The notes under the pieces were generated by a model. The model ran no database searches, was not told where the DNA came from, and saw nothing but the letters and a program-made list of their open reading frames with translations. A DNA stretch of 64,000 bases, from assembly GCF_900218035.1 (NCBI RefSeq), contig NZ_OBMR01000005.1, forward strand, positions 124,001-188,000. Reading direction: 5' to 3'. The translations under genes were made by a program, and so were the position numbers. This DNA is from Pseudobutyrivibrio ruminis DSM 9787 (GTDB taxonomy: Bacteria > Bacillota > Clostridia > Lachnospirales > Lachnospiraceae). Of this stretch, positions 8,637-17,133 are shown piece by piece (within the stretch, counting starts at the first letter, position 1; every line of letters starts with the position of its first letter).

Positions 8637-9119
8637 CATAACCGCATCAAGTGTTTCCTCGAGGCCGAGGCCGCCCTCATCTACGGTCACATCTGCATAT
8701 TTTTCATAAAGGGGAATTCTTTCGTCGTAAAGAGACTTAAGATTCTGACCATCTTTTAGCACAACCCCACGGCCCTTTAGGCTGCCGAGGCGACTATCAA
8801 GTGTTTCATAATCAAGCTTAAGATAAACTACAGTTCCAATTTCCTTTAGGTGCTCCATTGCCTCTGCACCATAGATAACACTACCACCAGTTGCAATGAC
8901 TGTTTTTGCGGATGAAATGCTGGCATTCACATCGTTTTCTATTTTAAGAAAACCTTCCACACCCTCTTCAGCAATAATCTCCTTAAGCAAACGCTTTTCA
9001 CGCTTCTGGATAAGTAAATCCGCATCTACGAATTCAAATCCCAGTTCCTTTGCCAATACAACACCCAAAGTACTTTTGCCAACACCTGGCATACCAATTA
9101 GAACTACGTTTTCTTTCAT
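8616..9119 (-). CDS. aroK: Shikimate kinase
   Basis: 167-aa cytoplasmic kinase that converts shikimate to shikimate-3-phosphate in chorismate synthesis. Walker A is GMPGVGKST (residues 8-16), the shikimate/Mg site is FVDADLLIQ, the glycine-rich binding loop is ATGGSVIY, and a lid region GRGVVLKDGQNLKSLYDERIPLYEKYADV follows. Length is normal. No other aro gene is adjacent. The stop lies in the palindrome shared with the SprT-like gene. Confidence 0.93.
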   Translation of the reverse strand: MKENVVLIGMPGVGKSTLGVVLAKELGFEFVDADLLIQKREKRLLKEIIAEEGVEGFLKIENDVNASISSAKTVIATGGSVIYGAEAMEHLKEIGTVVYLKLDYETLDSRLGSLKGRGVVLKDGQNLKSLYDERIPLYEKYADVTVDEGGLGLEETLDAVMKKVSET

Positions 9120-9153
9120 TTTAATTATGTCTCCTAATCATTCACTATAAATG

Positions 9154-10596
9154 TTAGGGGTATTGTACACGATTTCCTTTTCCAAATCCACCCATTTGGC
9201 CCATGCCACCCATTTGGCCCATGCCACCTGCTGTGGCCTCTCCTGCAGTAGTTACCACATCTTCAAGTGTAACTGTCTCGGATTCATCACCTACGCAGAT
9301 TGTATAAGTTTCACCTACAGTTAAATCCGGACTACTAATATTAATTGAAGAGAAGCTATATGGAACTTCCCATGAAATAATTTCATTTCCATCTGCATCT
9401 ACAACCGAAACTGTAGTTCCAGCTTCCATAGAAGCGCTAGTTGTGTAAAGTATAGATGCCTGTGTGGATGTACTATCAAAGGATTCTGCCATACCGCTAC
9501 TTCCAGCAGCAATAATTGTTCCTCCTGTGATTACTGCAACACCACCATTTTCACTTGCGTAGTCAATCGCGTTATTCATTCCGCCATCAGTTAGACTTAC
9601 AAAGATCGTACCACCTGATATACGAATATCACCGTTAGAATCAATGCCATCTGCGTCATTACCACCTTCATTAAATATTCTTAGTGTTCCACCACTTATA
9701 CTAATGTATGTTTCTTCATCTTCTGTCGAACCTCCATTAGCATTTATGCCATCATCTGTTGAATAGATAGTGATATCTCCATCTTCTATTTCAACATTGA
9801 CTGCTTCAATTCCTTCATAGGAATTGCTTATGAGAATTGCGCCTCCGCCAATGTATACACTGGTATCGCAAGTGATGCCGTCATCTTCAACATCAATAGT
9901 AATATCTGCATCTGTTATATTCAGAGCATCATTTGCTTTCAAGCCATCACCAGGAGCTGTCACGGTGATTGTTCCACCAGTAATAATCAAATCATCCTTT
10001 GAAACAATGCCATGTGAATAGCCGGTTGTAACAGTCAAGCTACCACTTCCATTTATAGTCAAATCATCGTGGGAGAAAATCGCTCCATCTCTATCATCTT
10101 CAACTGCTTCTTCGGAATACTCGCTACCTGTCTCAATTGTGTTTTCAGAGCCTTCTGCCAAAGTTAAAAATACCTTATCTGCCTGCTCTACGATAATTCC
10201 TGCATCATCTTCGCAGTAAATATCTACCCCATCAAGCATGATCCATACCTTTGAGTAGTCTTCAGCAGCAACAACAATACTTCCATCTGTAAGCTCTCCG
10301 CTTACCACGTAATAACCCGACTGTGCAATATACACACTGCCATCATTTACATAAGCTCCTGACCCCGAAACAGTTATGTCGTCTCCTTCTAATGTAATAA
10401 TTGTCGCCTCGGAGGTATTCCAGTCCCCATCCATGTCATTGGTTGTAAAATATGACGATGTGGTGGTTGTTTCTGAATCCTCATCAACCACCACTGTAAG
10501 TCCAAGCTTCTCACCGTTCATAAACAACACTGTAAGGATGATGGCCAGTATCAAGACCACTACGCAGATGATGTCAATTCTTTTATTAGTTGACAT
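9154..10596 (-). CDS. Cthe_2159-type beta-helix carbohydrate-binding protein
   Basis: 480-aa surface protein. An N-terminal membrane anchor (IICVVVLILAIILTVLFM, residues 9-26) is followed by about 350 residues of short repeated beta-strand turns (DDLTINGSG, DDLIITGGTI, DALNITDADI, DDGI), the right-handed beta-helix of the Cthe_2159 family, which is known to bind acidic polysaccharides and calcium. The C-terminal tail has GGMGQMGGMGQMGG, coded by a tandem DNA repeat near 9184-9220. It forms an operon with DUF4956 and VTC-domain genes, a recurrent neighbourhood in Firmicutes. A lyase activity has not been shown for the family. Confidence 0.8.
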   Translation of the reverse strand: MSTNKRIDIICVVVLILAIILTVLFMNGEKLGLTVVVDEDSETTTTSSYFTTNDMDGDWNTSEATIITLEGDDITVSGSGAYVNDGSVYIAQSGYYVVSGELTDGSIVVAAEDYSKVWIMLDGVDIYCEDDAGIIVEQADKVFLTLAEGSENTIETGSEYSEEAVEDDRDGAIFSHDDLTINGSGSLTVTTGYSHGIVSKDDLIITGGTITVTAPGDGLKANDALNITDADITIDVEDDGITCDTSVYIGGGAILISNSYEGIEAVNVEIEDGDITIYSTDDGINANGGSTEDEETYISISGGTLRIFNEGGNDADGIDSNGDIRISGGTIFVSLTDGGMNNAIDYASENGGVAVITGGTIIAAGSSGMAESFDSTSTQASILYTTSASMEAGTTVSVVDADGNEIISWEVPYSFSSINISSPDLTVGETYTICVGDESETVTLEDVVTTAGEATAGGMGQMGGMGQMGGFGKGNRVQYP

Positions 10597-10608
10597 AATC
10601 TGTCCTCC

Positions 10609-11280
10609 TTATCCCATGTAATCGCCGTTATAGCTTACAAGTACTGCACTTTCCACTCCTGTCATATCTGATAACTCGTTAATGAAATCTGTGTTATCTT
10701 CCTTGAGTCTGATTTCAAGATTCAGTTCGATTTCACCCTTTCTAGCAGTCTTGCTCTTAACCACACACTTAGTTGTCTTCTCGTTTAAATACTGCATTGC
10801 CTCCTTCTCTGTAAGAGAATCCTCGCAGCGAAGAACTACAATATATGGATTAACATTTGATTTACGATTCGCAAATACGGTAATCATCACGCCGATGATC
10901 ACACTACCAAATACTGCAAGTGGAATCATTCCTGCCGCAAGTACAATACCTGCTGCAATTGCCCAGAATAGAAAAGCAATATCAAGAGGCTCCTTGATTG
11001 CTGTTCTAAAACGAACGATTGATAAGGCACCGACCATACCTAACGAAAGAACTACGTTACTGGTTACTGCCAAAATAACGAAGGTTGCAATCATTGTAAG
11101 AGCTACTAAAGTCACTCCGAAATTTGATGAGTACATAACTCCTGCGTATGTCTTCTTATAAATAAAGAAAATAAATAAACCAATTGCAAATGATAATGCC
11201 ATAGCTATTACCATATCTAAAACAGTTACACTTGTTACATTGCTTAAAAAGCTTGATTTAAAAATATCGCTAAATGTCAT
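10609..11280 (-). CDS. DUF4956 membrane protein
   Basis: 223-aa integral membrane protein with four to five hydrophobic segments in residues about 20-135, including SLGMVGALSIVRFRTAIKEPLD, the conserved DUF4956 core, and a cytosolic alpha/beta tail (NPYIVVLRCEDSLTEKEA to the end). ATG 11280 is preferred over an in-frame GTG nine bases upstream because AAGGAG is 8 bases from the ATG. The family is repeatedly found with VTC-domain polyphosphate polymerases, and such a gene is directly upstream. A transport or channel role is inference. Confidence 0.82.
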   Translation of the reverse strand: MTFSDIFKSSFLSNVTSVTVLDMVIAMALSFAIGLFIFFIYKKTYAGVMYSSNFGVTLVALTMIATFVILAVTSNVVLSLGMVGALSIVRFRTAIKEPLDIAFLFWAIAAGIVLAAGMIPLAVFGSVIIGVMITVFANRKSNVNPYIVVLRCEDSLTEKEAMQYLNEKTTKCVVKSKTARKGEIELNLEIRLKEDNTDFINELSDMTGVESAVLVSYNGDYMG

Positions 11281-11300
11281 AATCTTCACTCCTTCTATCC

Positions 11301-11978
11301 TTAACCATAAATCCTACACTGTGCATATTTTGAAAATGCCTGTACTCTAGTTCCTGGGGTTTGAACTGCATCTCTAATGATTGCTGGTAGATATGCATCC
11401 CATTTCACTTCCAGAATAATCGGGGCATCTCCTGCTGGAATTGTTACACACTCCGGATTTAAAAAATCCGTCTTATTCAGCCCTGTTCTAATGTCATAAT
11501 CCAGCGTTACTCTTACATTTCCAGGCCCATAAATAAATGGCTCTCTGGTGTAATCAACAATTGTCATAGGTTTCATTCCCTGATATCTCATCTTGCAATA
11601 CAGCTCCTGAATAAGGGAATGTGGGGAATCAATCATCCAATCAATATCTCCATCAACAATTTTTTGTGCTTCCTCTGGTGTTAATGGAGCGCTGTATTTG
11701 GTTCCCAAACCATTTAATTTACTTTTCTTTTCAAGGTGAATAATTCTTGTGTCGAAGTTGTAATACCTTATGCGAAATTTCTCTCGCATATTCACGCCGT
11801 CCACTTTTTCACGAAGAGCCTTGTCATCCAGATTGTCAAAATAAAGACTTCGTATAAGATATTTTCCGTCGATTGTATGTGGATCAGGTGTGGCTATTAC
11901 CGACATCCTCTGCCGTATGGCAAGTAAGTCAGCATAGGTAATAGCGTGTTTCCATTCATGCCTGTACCTCTTTTCCAT
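11301..11978 (-). CDS. VTC-domain polyphosphate polymerase-like protein
   Basis: 225-aa protein of the VTC/CYTH-like tunnel fold. Basic and acidic residues that line the tunnel are visible: YRHEWKHAI, LIRSLYFDN, KFRIRYYN, LEKKSKLNG, PMTIVDYTREPF, VTLDYDIRTG and ILEVKWD. The yeast homologue polymerises phosphate from ATP. It is the first gene of a three-gene operon with DUF4956 and a beta-helix protein, spaced 20 and 12 bp. A role in making a phosphate polymer tied to the cell surface is inference. Confidence 0.85.
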   Translation of the reverse strand: MEKRYRHEWKHAITYADLLAIRQRMSVIATPDPHTIDGKYLIRSLYFDNLDDKALREKVDGVNMREKFRIRYYNFDTRIIHLEKKSKLNGLGTKYSAPLTPEEAQKIVDGDIDWMIDSPHSLIQELYCKMRYQGMKPMTIVDYTREPFIYGPGNVRVTLDYDIRTGLNKTDFLNPECVTIPAGDAPIILEVKWDAYLPAIIRDAVQTPGTRVQAFSKYAQCRIYG

Positions 11979-12160
11979 AATTCGCTCCTATCTGTTGCTA
12001 CTTCTGTATCATTTAGCGGTATATTAATCCCGTCAAGTGTGCGCAACATGATTGCAATGTGAACAAATCGGTACAGGTTTTGTGTTTTTTAGGTTTTTCT
12101 AAGGACTTTTGATTGCTATAATAGATTCGTAGAATTTTTCTTATTAATGAAAGGAACACT

Positions 12161-12718
12161 ATGGATAAGAATTTAGCTGTAATATTTCCAGGAGTTGGAT
12201 ATCACTCAGATAAGCCACTTTTATACTATTCAAAAAAGCTTGCCAAGAATCATGGCTATGAAATAAAAGAAGTTAAATACACTTTTTCTAAAGATTTGAA
12301 TTCTATTAAGACAGATGCCTTGCAGGCTGAAGCTGCAATCAATGAAGCTTTGGCGCAGGTTGTGGAGCAATTAAAGGATGTCGACTTTTCTTCCTATGAT
12401 AATGTAATCTTCATCGGCAAAAGCATCGGTACAGCCATCGCTGCCAAATACGCCTTTGACTACGGCATCGACGCAGAAAGCATAGTTTTCACACCAATCG
12501 AAATGACTTTCGCCTATATCAATGCTTGTGAAGGCTTTGTCTTCCACGGAAGCGAGGATCCTCTTTGCGATACTGATATGTGTGTTCAGCTTTGTGATGA
12601 GCTTTCCATCACATATGCCGTCATTCCAGATGCAAACCACTCTTTAGAGACCGGTGATGTGGATACAGATATTCAAAACCTTCATAGAATAATGAAAATA
12701 GTTGATGGATTGTTTTAA
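12161..12718 (+). CDS. Small alpha/beta hydrolase
   Basis: 185-aa alpha/beta-hydrolase-like protein. It begins with an oxyanion-side strand (LAVIFPGVGYHSDKPLLYY), has a nucleophile elbow GKSIGT near residue 88, an acid in FHGSEDPL, and a histidine in PDANHSLETGD. The triad is therefore complete by eye (S, D, H). It is most similar in layout to dienelactone-hydrolase or Bem46-like small enzymes; the substrate is unknown. AAGGA precedes the ATG, and TATAAT at 12117-12122 is a possible -10 box. Confidence 0.8.
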   Translation: MDKNLAVIFPGVGYHSDKPLLYYSKKLAKNHGYEIKEVKYTFSKDLNSIKTDALQAEAAINEALAQVVEQLKDVDFSSYDNVIFIGKSIGTAIAAKYAFDYGIDAESIVFTPIEMTFAYINACEGFVFHGSEDPLCDTDMCVQLCDELSITYAVIPDANHSLETGDVDTDIQNLHRIMKIVDGLF

Positions 12719-12723
12719 TAAAA

Positions 12724-12754
12724 AAAGAGCTTTGGATTATCTCCAAAGCTCTTT
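12724..12754. terminator. Convergent bidirectional terminator
   Basis: Arms aaagagctttgga (12724-12736) and tccaaagctcttt (12742-12754) with a 5-nt loop and flanking A and T runs. It lies between the hydrolase gene on the plus strand and desulfoferrodoxin on the minus strand. Confidence 0.9.
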
Positions 12755-12767
12755 GCTTTTATTAACA

Positions 12768-13136
12768 TTATGATTTCCATAATCCGTGTAAGTTGCAATA
12801 TGCATAAGCTGCAACCACTGAATCGCCATCTGTAAGAGCGAACTGAGCGCATGGCTTCTGACCTGGCTCGAGGACCTTTCTCTGAGCTCCCTGCTTTGTT
12901 TCGATAGCAATCCACTCAATGTAGTGCTCTGGAGCCATTGGATGCTCTACAGAACCAACCTCTACAGTCACCACATTTCCCTCTACCTTGCATACAGGAA
13001 CATGCTTTTCAACTGCACCATCAGATGTACCAGGAACAAGTTCCTTCATCTTCTGACCACAACATGACATTGGAGCACCGGACTCCTTAATCATACCAAC
13101 AAAATTGCCGCAAACCTCACATACATAAAATTTCAT
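12768..13136 (-). CDS. dfx: Desulfoferrodoxin (superoxide reductase)
   Basis: 122-aa class I desulfoferrodoxin that reduces superoxide to hydrogen peroxide in the cytoplasm of anaerobes. The N-terminal rubredoxin-like iron site has CEVC near residue 7 and CC near residue 28. The catalytic Fe site ligands are visible as EKHVPV, EHPMAPEHYIEW (histidines) and YCNLHGLW (Cys and His) at the C-terminus. AAAGGAGG precedes the ATG. It stands alone, without rubredoxin or rubrerythrin beside it. Confidence 0.95.
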   Translation of the reverse strand: MKFYVCEVCGNFVGMIKESGAPMSCCGQKMKELVPGTSDGAVEKHVPVCKVEGNVVTVEVGSVEHPMAPEHYIEWIAIETKQGAQRKVLEPGQKPCAQFALTDGDSVVAAYAYCNLHGLWKS

Positions 13137-13284
13137 ACCTAGCCTCCTTTTACAAGATACTCCCCAACTGTAGCTTCATTGTAACATATGGGATTCCAAT
13201 AGTCTTTAACTACACAAAAAACTCACAGATTATTGTGCGAAATATAGTTGTGTTAGTGATTAGGGCTATTATAATCACACATAA

Positions 13285-14268
13285 TCACATCAAGTATTCA
13301 TATATCCTATAAGTCAAGAAGTCTAATGCCTCCTCGGCTACTGAATAGTACATATAGTTTCCTTTTCTTTGTTTAGTGACTAGTCCACCTGCGCTTAGCA
13401 CTTTCAATTGTTTTGAAACTGCCGCCTCTGAGATTCCAAGCTTTATGGCAAGATTTTGGGTGGTGTCTGGACGATGCTTTATAATTCTCAGAATCTGTAA
13501 TCTGGTACCATCAGCAAGACCATTGTATAGCCGCACTAGTTCCTCTGGAGGACATGTCTGCACATTCTCCGCATAAAAATGCTTCACTGTCTGAAGAGAT
13601 AAATTGTTGTCGCTACCCATAATCAGATGCGGACTTAAAAATACGCTGCCAGTCACGAAAATCTTATTTATCTCATCATATTTAAAGTGAAACTCTCTAT
13701 TTTTAACAAATACAATCCCACTCTCGTTTACCTTTAATCTCTCATGAATATGTGATAATGATTTTGCAATCCCCTCTGCCTCCCAGGCCTTAAGCATTTT
13801 CTTAAGGGCTGTATTCATAAGGGGCTCCAAAATAATTATTTCCTGATAAAAGTAGGATTCATAAAATCGTCTTGATACATTGATGATTTTCTGCTTTTGT
13901 GTAGGCGTCACGCTGGTGCCATTATCACTAAAGACCTTTTTCCATTTATTGATTGAATAACCTTCTAGCGTGGTTAGCGCTTCCTCAATATTCATATCCC
14001 TCACCGGGTACGTGTCGAATGTGACAAAATCCATAGGTGCAAACCACTGATTTGTACACTCAGACAATTCCCTTATATCAGAAACCAGCTGCTCATCTAC
14101 TATTTCTTTCACGCGCTCCCACCAATGAAGTCTCGCCGTATGATGTTCAGGATTGCAAATAACATGCATAGCTGCAAACATTTCAAAAAGTGGAGAAAAA
14201 AATATTTCTCCACTTTTCATATAAGTATACGAATCTTCAATTCTATCTGTACAGATGCCTATTTTCAT
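13285..14268 (-). CDS. ArsR-type regulator with large N-terminal domain
   Basis: 327-aa regulator. The last about 85 residues are an ArsR winged helix (LADGTRLQILRIIKHRPDTT, then ISEAAVSKQLKVLSAGGLV and KGNYMYYS). The first about 230 residues resemble DUF5937, a domain found in long ArsR-like proteins (FEMFAAMHVICNPEHH). No metal-binding cysteine pair is seen, so an organic ligand is more likely than metal. It is the last gene of the ABC-2 exporter operon, 11 bp after the permease, and probably controls that operon. Confidence 0.82.
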   Translation of the reverse strand: MKIGICTDRIEDSYTYMKSGEIFFSPLFEMFAAMHVICNPEHHTARLHWWERVKEIVDEQLVSDIRELSECTNQWFAPMDFVTFDTYPVRDMNIEEALTTLEGYSINKWKKVFSDNGTSVTPTQKQKIINVSRRFYESYFYQEIIILEPLMNTALKKMLKAWEAEGIAKSLSHIHERLKVNESGIVFVKNREFHFKYDEINKIFVTGSVFLSPHLIMGSDNNLSLQTVKHFYAENVQTCPPEELVRLYNGLADGTRLQILRIIKHRPDTTQNLAIKLGISEAAVSKQLKVLSAGGLVTKQRKGNYMYYSVAEEALDFLTYRIYEYLM

Positions 14269-14279
14269 ATATATTCCTA

Positions 14280-15089
14280 CTAAAACAGTACAACGTTACC
14301 TGTCTTTCTCATATGTTTTTCTACAACAACTATTGTAATCAAAGTTGCTGATAAAAGCACCACTATTATTGCAACACACGCAAATATCGTGTTTGAAATA
14401 GACGATATGCTTGCGCCATTTAACAGCACCTGTCGCAATGCCTCAAGAACATATGTAAGCGGAAATATTAAGCTTATGATTTTGGCCCATGCCGGGAAAA
14501 TTGCTATAGGCACCTTCACCCCTGCAAAGATTTCCATAGGCTCTTCTAAAATAGTAAACAGAAAATCTGTATCCCTTGAATATAGAAAACAAGCATTTAA
14601 GAATACACCCCACAATAATGCCATTATAATAAAAAGCAAAAGTACTATTGATACACCTATCGTATTTACGTTAATGGAATCGCAATTACTAAATACAATC
14701 AAGAGTCCAAATATCAGCATTACTATAGAGCTTTCAAATACAGATGACAGTGCATTCCCCATTAATACTGCCAGTCTATTGGCTGTGGATAAATAAATGT
14801 ATTCCAAAGTACCACTCTGCCGCTCCCTCGAAAAATTCCAAGCCGACTGAACAACAGATCTAAAAAAGCTCATAGCCATATAGCCTAACATTAAAAATAC
14901 TAATATGTTCTTACCATTTATGTACGAAACCAGCGTCCCTTCCACGTCAAAAGCACTATAGCTATAATATGCTGATAAAAAGCTAAATAACGGCCAGATA
15001 AAAAGGGAAATGTAAATTGTACGATTATTAAAATAGTTTTTATGTTGTTTAACTGCCTCAGCCCACACAACCTTTAGGAAATATCTCAT
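14280..15089 (-). CDS. ABC-2 type permease, second subunit
   Basis: 269-aa membrane protein with six predicted helices. It shows the ABC-2 pattern of a first helix, a cytosolic loop (SFFRSVVQSAWNFSRERQSGTLE) and a group of four helices with LEEPMEIFAGVKVPIAIFPAWAKIISLIFPLTYVLEALRQ near residue 190-230. It overlaps the ATPase gene by four bases. It would form a heteromeric exporter with the permease coded at 16084-16896. Confidence 0.85.
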   Translation of the reverse strand: MRYFLKVVWAEAVKQHKNYFNNRTIYISLFIWPLFSFLSAYYSYSAFDVEGTLVSYINGKNILVFLMLGYMAMSFFRSVVQSAWNFSRERQSGTLEYIYLSTANRLAVLMGNALSSVFESSIVMLIFGLLIVFSNCDSINVNTIGVSIVLLLFIIMALLWGVFLNACFLYSRDTDFLFTILEEPMEIFAGVKVPIAIFPAWAKIISLIFPLTYVLEALRQVLLNGASISSISNTIFACVAIIVVLLSATLITIVVVEKHMRKTGNVVLF

Positions 15090-16075
15090 GCTATTTCCTC
15101 CTTTTGCATATCTTTGGAAAGTTTTATGACAGCCTGTTCTAAAGAAGGCTCCATCTTATGCAGCTCATTGATAGTCAGCATTTCTTGTATTGCAAACCCT
15201 GCCAGTACAGATGACAGTTCCATTTTTGATTCGATTACTGTTTTTCCATTTTCGAAGCTTATTTCTGCCTCGTTATCCACATGGCAAATATGACTTTTCA
15301 ACTTTTGGTAAATAGCTTCATCCATACCTTTGGTTGAGAACTCATACTGATTACGCAAGAATACAAAATCTGTCAAATCCTTCTTGATCCCCTCAACCAC
15401 AAGTTCACCGCTATTTACAAGATAAATATAATCGCATAATTCCTCTACCTCAGATAAGTAATGAGAAGTGAGAAGGATTCCCTTTCCATGTTCTTTTGCC
15501 AAACTCTTTATTTCACGATGTAGCTCCTGGGTAACCACTGCATCGAGACCTATAGTAGGCTCATCCAGAAAAATATATTTAGGATCATTTATGAGGCCTC
15601 TGGCAATCTGCAATCTTTGTTTCATTCCCTTTGAAAATGTTTCTACTGGAAAATTTGCTCTATCCTCTAATCCAACCAGCTTCAAAAGCTTCTCTATACG
15701 CTGCTTTAAAACAGCATTATCTATGCCATATAGCTGACCGTAGTACCAAAGATTTTCATATGCTGTAAGCCTCCAATAAATCATTCGCTCTCCGCCAGCA
15801 ATCATGTTGATTTGCTTCTTAACCTCTGATGGATGTTTGATGGCATCCATTCCATCAAAACTATATGTTCCTGATGTAGGCTCTATAAGTGTTGTAAGCA
15901 TCTTTATAGTAGTTGTTTTACCGGCTCCGTTTATTCCCAGCAATCCAACAATTTGCCCCGCATCTATTCTCATAGATATATCTTTTACAGCCTCTATTCT
16001 CTCTCTATGAGATTTGAAGAGCCCGTCTCTTCTTTTTACATCATATGTCTTTTTTAAATTTCTAACCTCTATCAT
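15086..16075 (-). CDS. ABC-2 exporter ATPase
   Basis: 329-aa ATP-binding subunit. Walker A is GINGAGKTT (near residue 47), the signature is FSKGMKQRL in place of LSGGQ, Walker B is YIFLDEPTIGLD, and the H-loop is LLTSHYLSE. The C-terminal about 100 residues form a small accessory domain as in NatA/DrrA-like exporters. It lies between two permease genes; transported compound unknown. Confidence 0.92.
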   Translation of the reverse strand: MIEVRNLKKTYDVKRRDGLFKSHRERIEAVKDISMRIDAGQIVGLLGINGAGKTTTIKMLTTLIEPTSGTYSFDGMDAIKHPSEVKKQINMIAGGERMIYWRLTAYENLWYYGQLYGIDNAVLKQRIEKLLKLVGLEDRANFPVETFSKGMKQRLQIARGLINDPKYIFLDEPTIGLDAVVTQELHREIKSLAKEHGKGILLTSHYLSEVEELCDYIYLVNSGELVVEGIKKDLTDFVFLRNQYEFSTKGMDEAIYQKLKSHICHVDNEAEISFENGKTVIESKMELSSVLAGFAIQEMLTINELHKMEPSLEQAVIKLSKDMQKEEIA

Positions 16076-16083
16076 CCTTTGAC

Positions 16084-16896
16084 CTACCCTTCCATTTTTT
16101 CTAACGCTAATCTTTCCGCCTGCTTCATTAGAGGCATTCCGAATGCTATATAAATTGTTCCACTAATCAATGCCATCAAAGCTGTTTGGGTGAATTGACC
16201 TTGTCCCATGCCACCAAGCAATGCTGCTCTCATAAGAGAAACGCAATCTGTAACAGGGATCAGCTTTCCTAACAGTCTAAGACCGGTCGGTAAATACTCT
16301 ATTGGAAATGTAATTCCACAAACCAAAAACATTCCTGTGAATAATGTGTTTTGCGTAATATAAGTATTTCTAGTATAAAGCATCACGCATCCCAGCATCA
16401 GTGATACCCCAAAGAAGCAATATAGCGACAGGACCACTGCTATCCCGAATTCTATTATGTTAAACTCATGTATTCTAAGGCCAAAGAATACTCCAATAAG
16501 TGTTGCTATTGCTGTTTCTCCAAAAGTGGTGATTGTCTGAAGCAACATATTGCCTAGGAAATATGCCACTCTTCTAAATGGAGCAAGCATCAGGCTTTCC
16601 AACGTACCTTCCCACAGTTCAGTCATCAAGGTTCTGCTAACATTCAGACATGTTCTAACAACAAACAGATACATAAGACTACCTACTATAGCGTAGCTCA
16701 TATAATCACTTGTGCCTGTCAAGCCACTGAAGCTATCCGACAGCTGTCTTCTAAAAAAATAGTGATACATCAACCACGCTCCAAAGGTAGTGTAAAAAGA
16801 AGTCAATATACACCCCACCATAAAGCTGATTGGATAGACCCGCAGTCTTACTTGAAACTCCTTTTTAATGGTTGCTTTCAATACTTTTAGTTCCAT
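16084..16896 (-). CDS. ABC-2 type permease, first subunit
   Basis: 270-aa permease with about six helices. The cytosolic segment LNVSRTLMTELWEGTLESLMLAPFRR is the ABC-2 coupling region, and GMFLVCGITFPIEYLPTGLRLLGKLIPVTDCV is the usual fourth to fifth helix region. First gene of the exporter operon; GGAGG is 5 bases before the ATG, and an 18-bp palindromic site ends 18 bases further upstream. Confidence 0.85.
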   Translation of the reverse strand: MELKVLKATIKKEFQVRLRVYPISFMVGCILTSFYTTFGAWLMYHYFFRRQLSDSFSGLTGTSDYMSYAIVGSLMYLFVVRTCLNVSRTLMTELWEGTLESLMLAPFRRVAYFLGNMLLQTITTFGETAIATLIGVFFGLRIHEFNIIEFGIAVVLSLYCFFGVSLMLGCVMLYTRNTYITQNTLFTGMFLVCGITFPIEYLPTGLRLLGKLIPVTDCVSLMRAALLGGMGQGQFTQTALMALISGTIYIAFGMPLMKQAERLALEKMEG

Positions 16897-16913
16897 TAAT
16901 CCTCCTCTTTGTA

Positions 16914-16931
16914 ATTAACCGTTTGGTTAAT
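16914..16931. promoter_or_regulatory. Candidate operator of the ABC-2 exporter operon
   Basis: Perfect inverted repeat attaacc (16914-16920), gttt, ggttaat (16925-16931), 18 bp upstream of the first permease start and overlapping the expected transcript start. Size and symmetry fit an ArsR-type dimer; the regulator is coded at the end of the same operon. Confidence 0.6.
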
Positions 16932-17083
16932 CATATTTTGTTTTTCAAAAATATATGGGATTATAAAGATGCAGAATTAGAAAGTCAATAAGAATTTGAG
17001 ATATTAATGCATATTCCCTACGCTGTTTTTTAACAATTATATGATACTTTTATTTTGGATTGCTGCATGATGTAAGTAAAAAG

Positions 17084-17099
17084 TATTGTAATTACAATA
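17084..17099. promoter_or_regulatory. 16-bp palindrome before diguanylate cyclase gene
   Basis: Perfect palindrome tattgtaattacaata, 35 bp upstream of the ATG at 17134. It may be an operator or a promoter element of the c-di-GMP gene; no regulator is recognised for it. Confidence 0.45.
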
Positions 17100-17133
17100 T
17101 TCTCATATATATGACATATGGAGGAGTACTGCA

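Noticed and set aside
13256-13278. gtgatta/taatcac inverted repeat before desulfoferrodoxin as an operator or terminator
   Set aside because: AT-rich, 9-bp spacer, no U-run, and further imperfect copies nearby; it cannot be told from chance.
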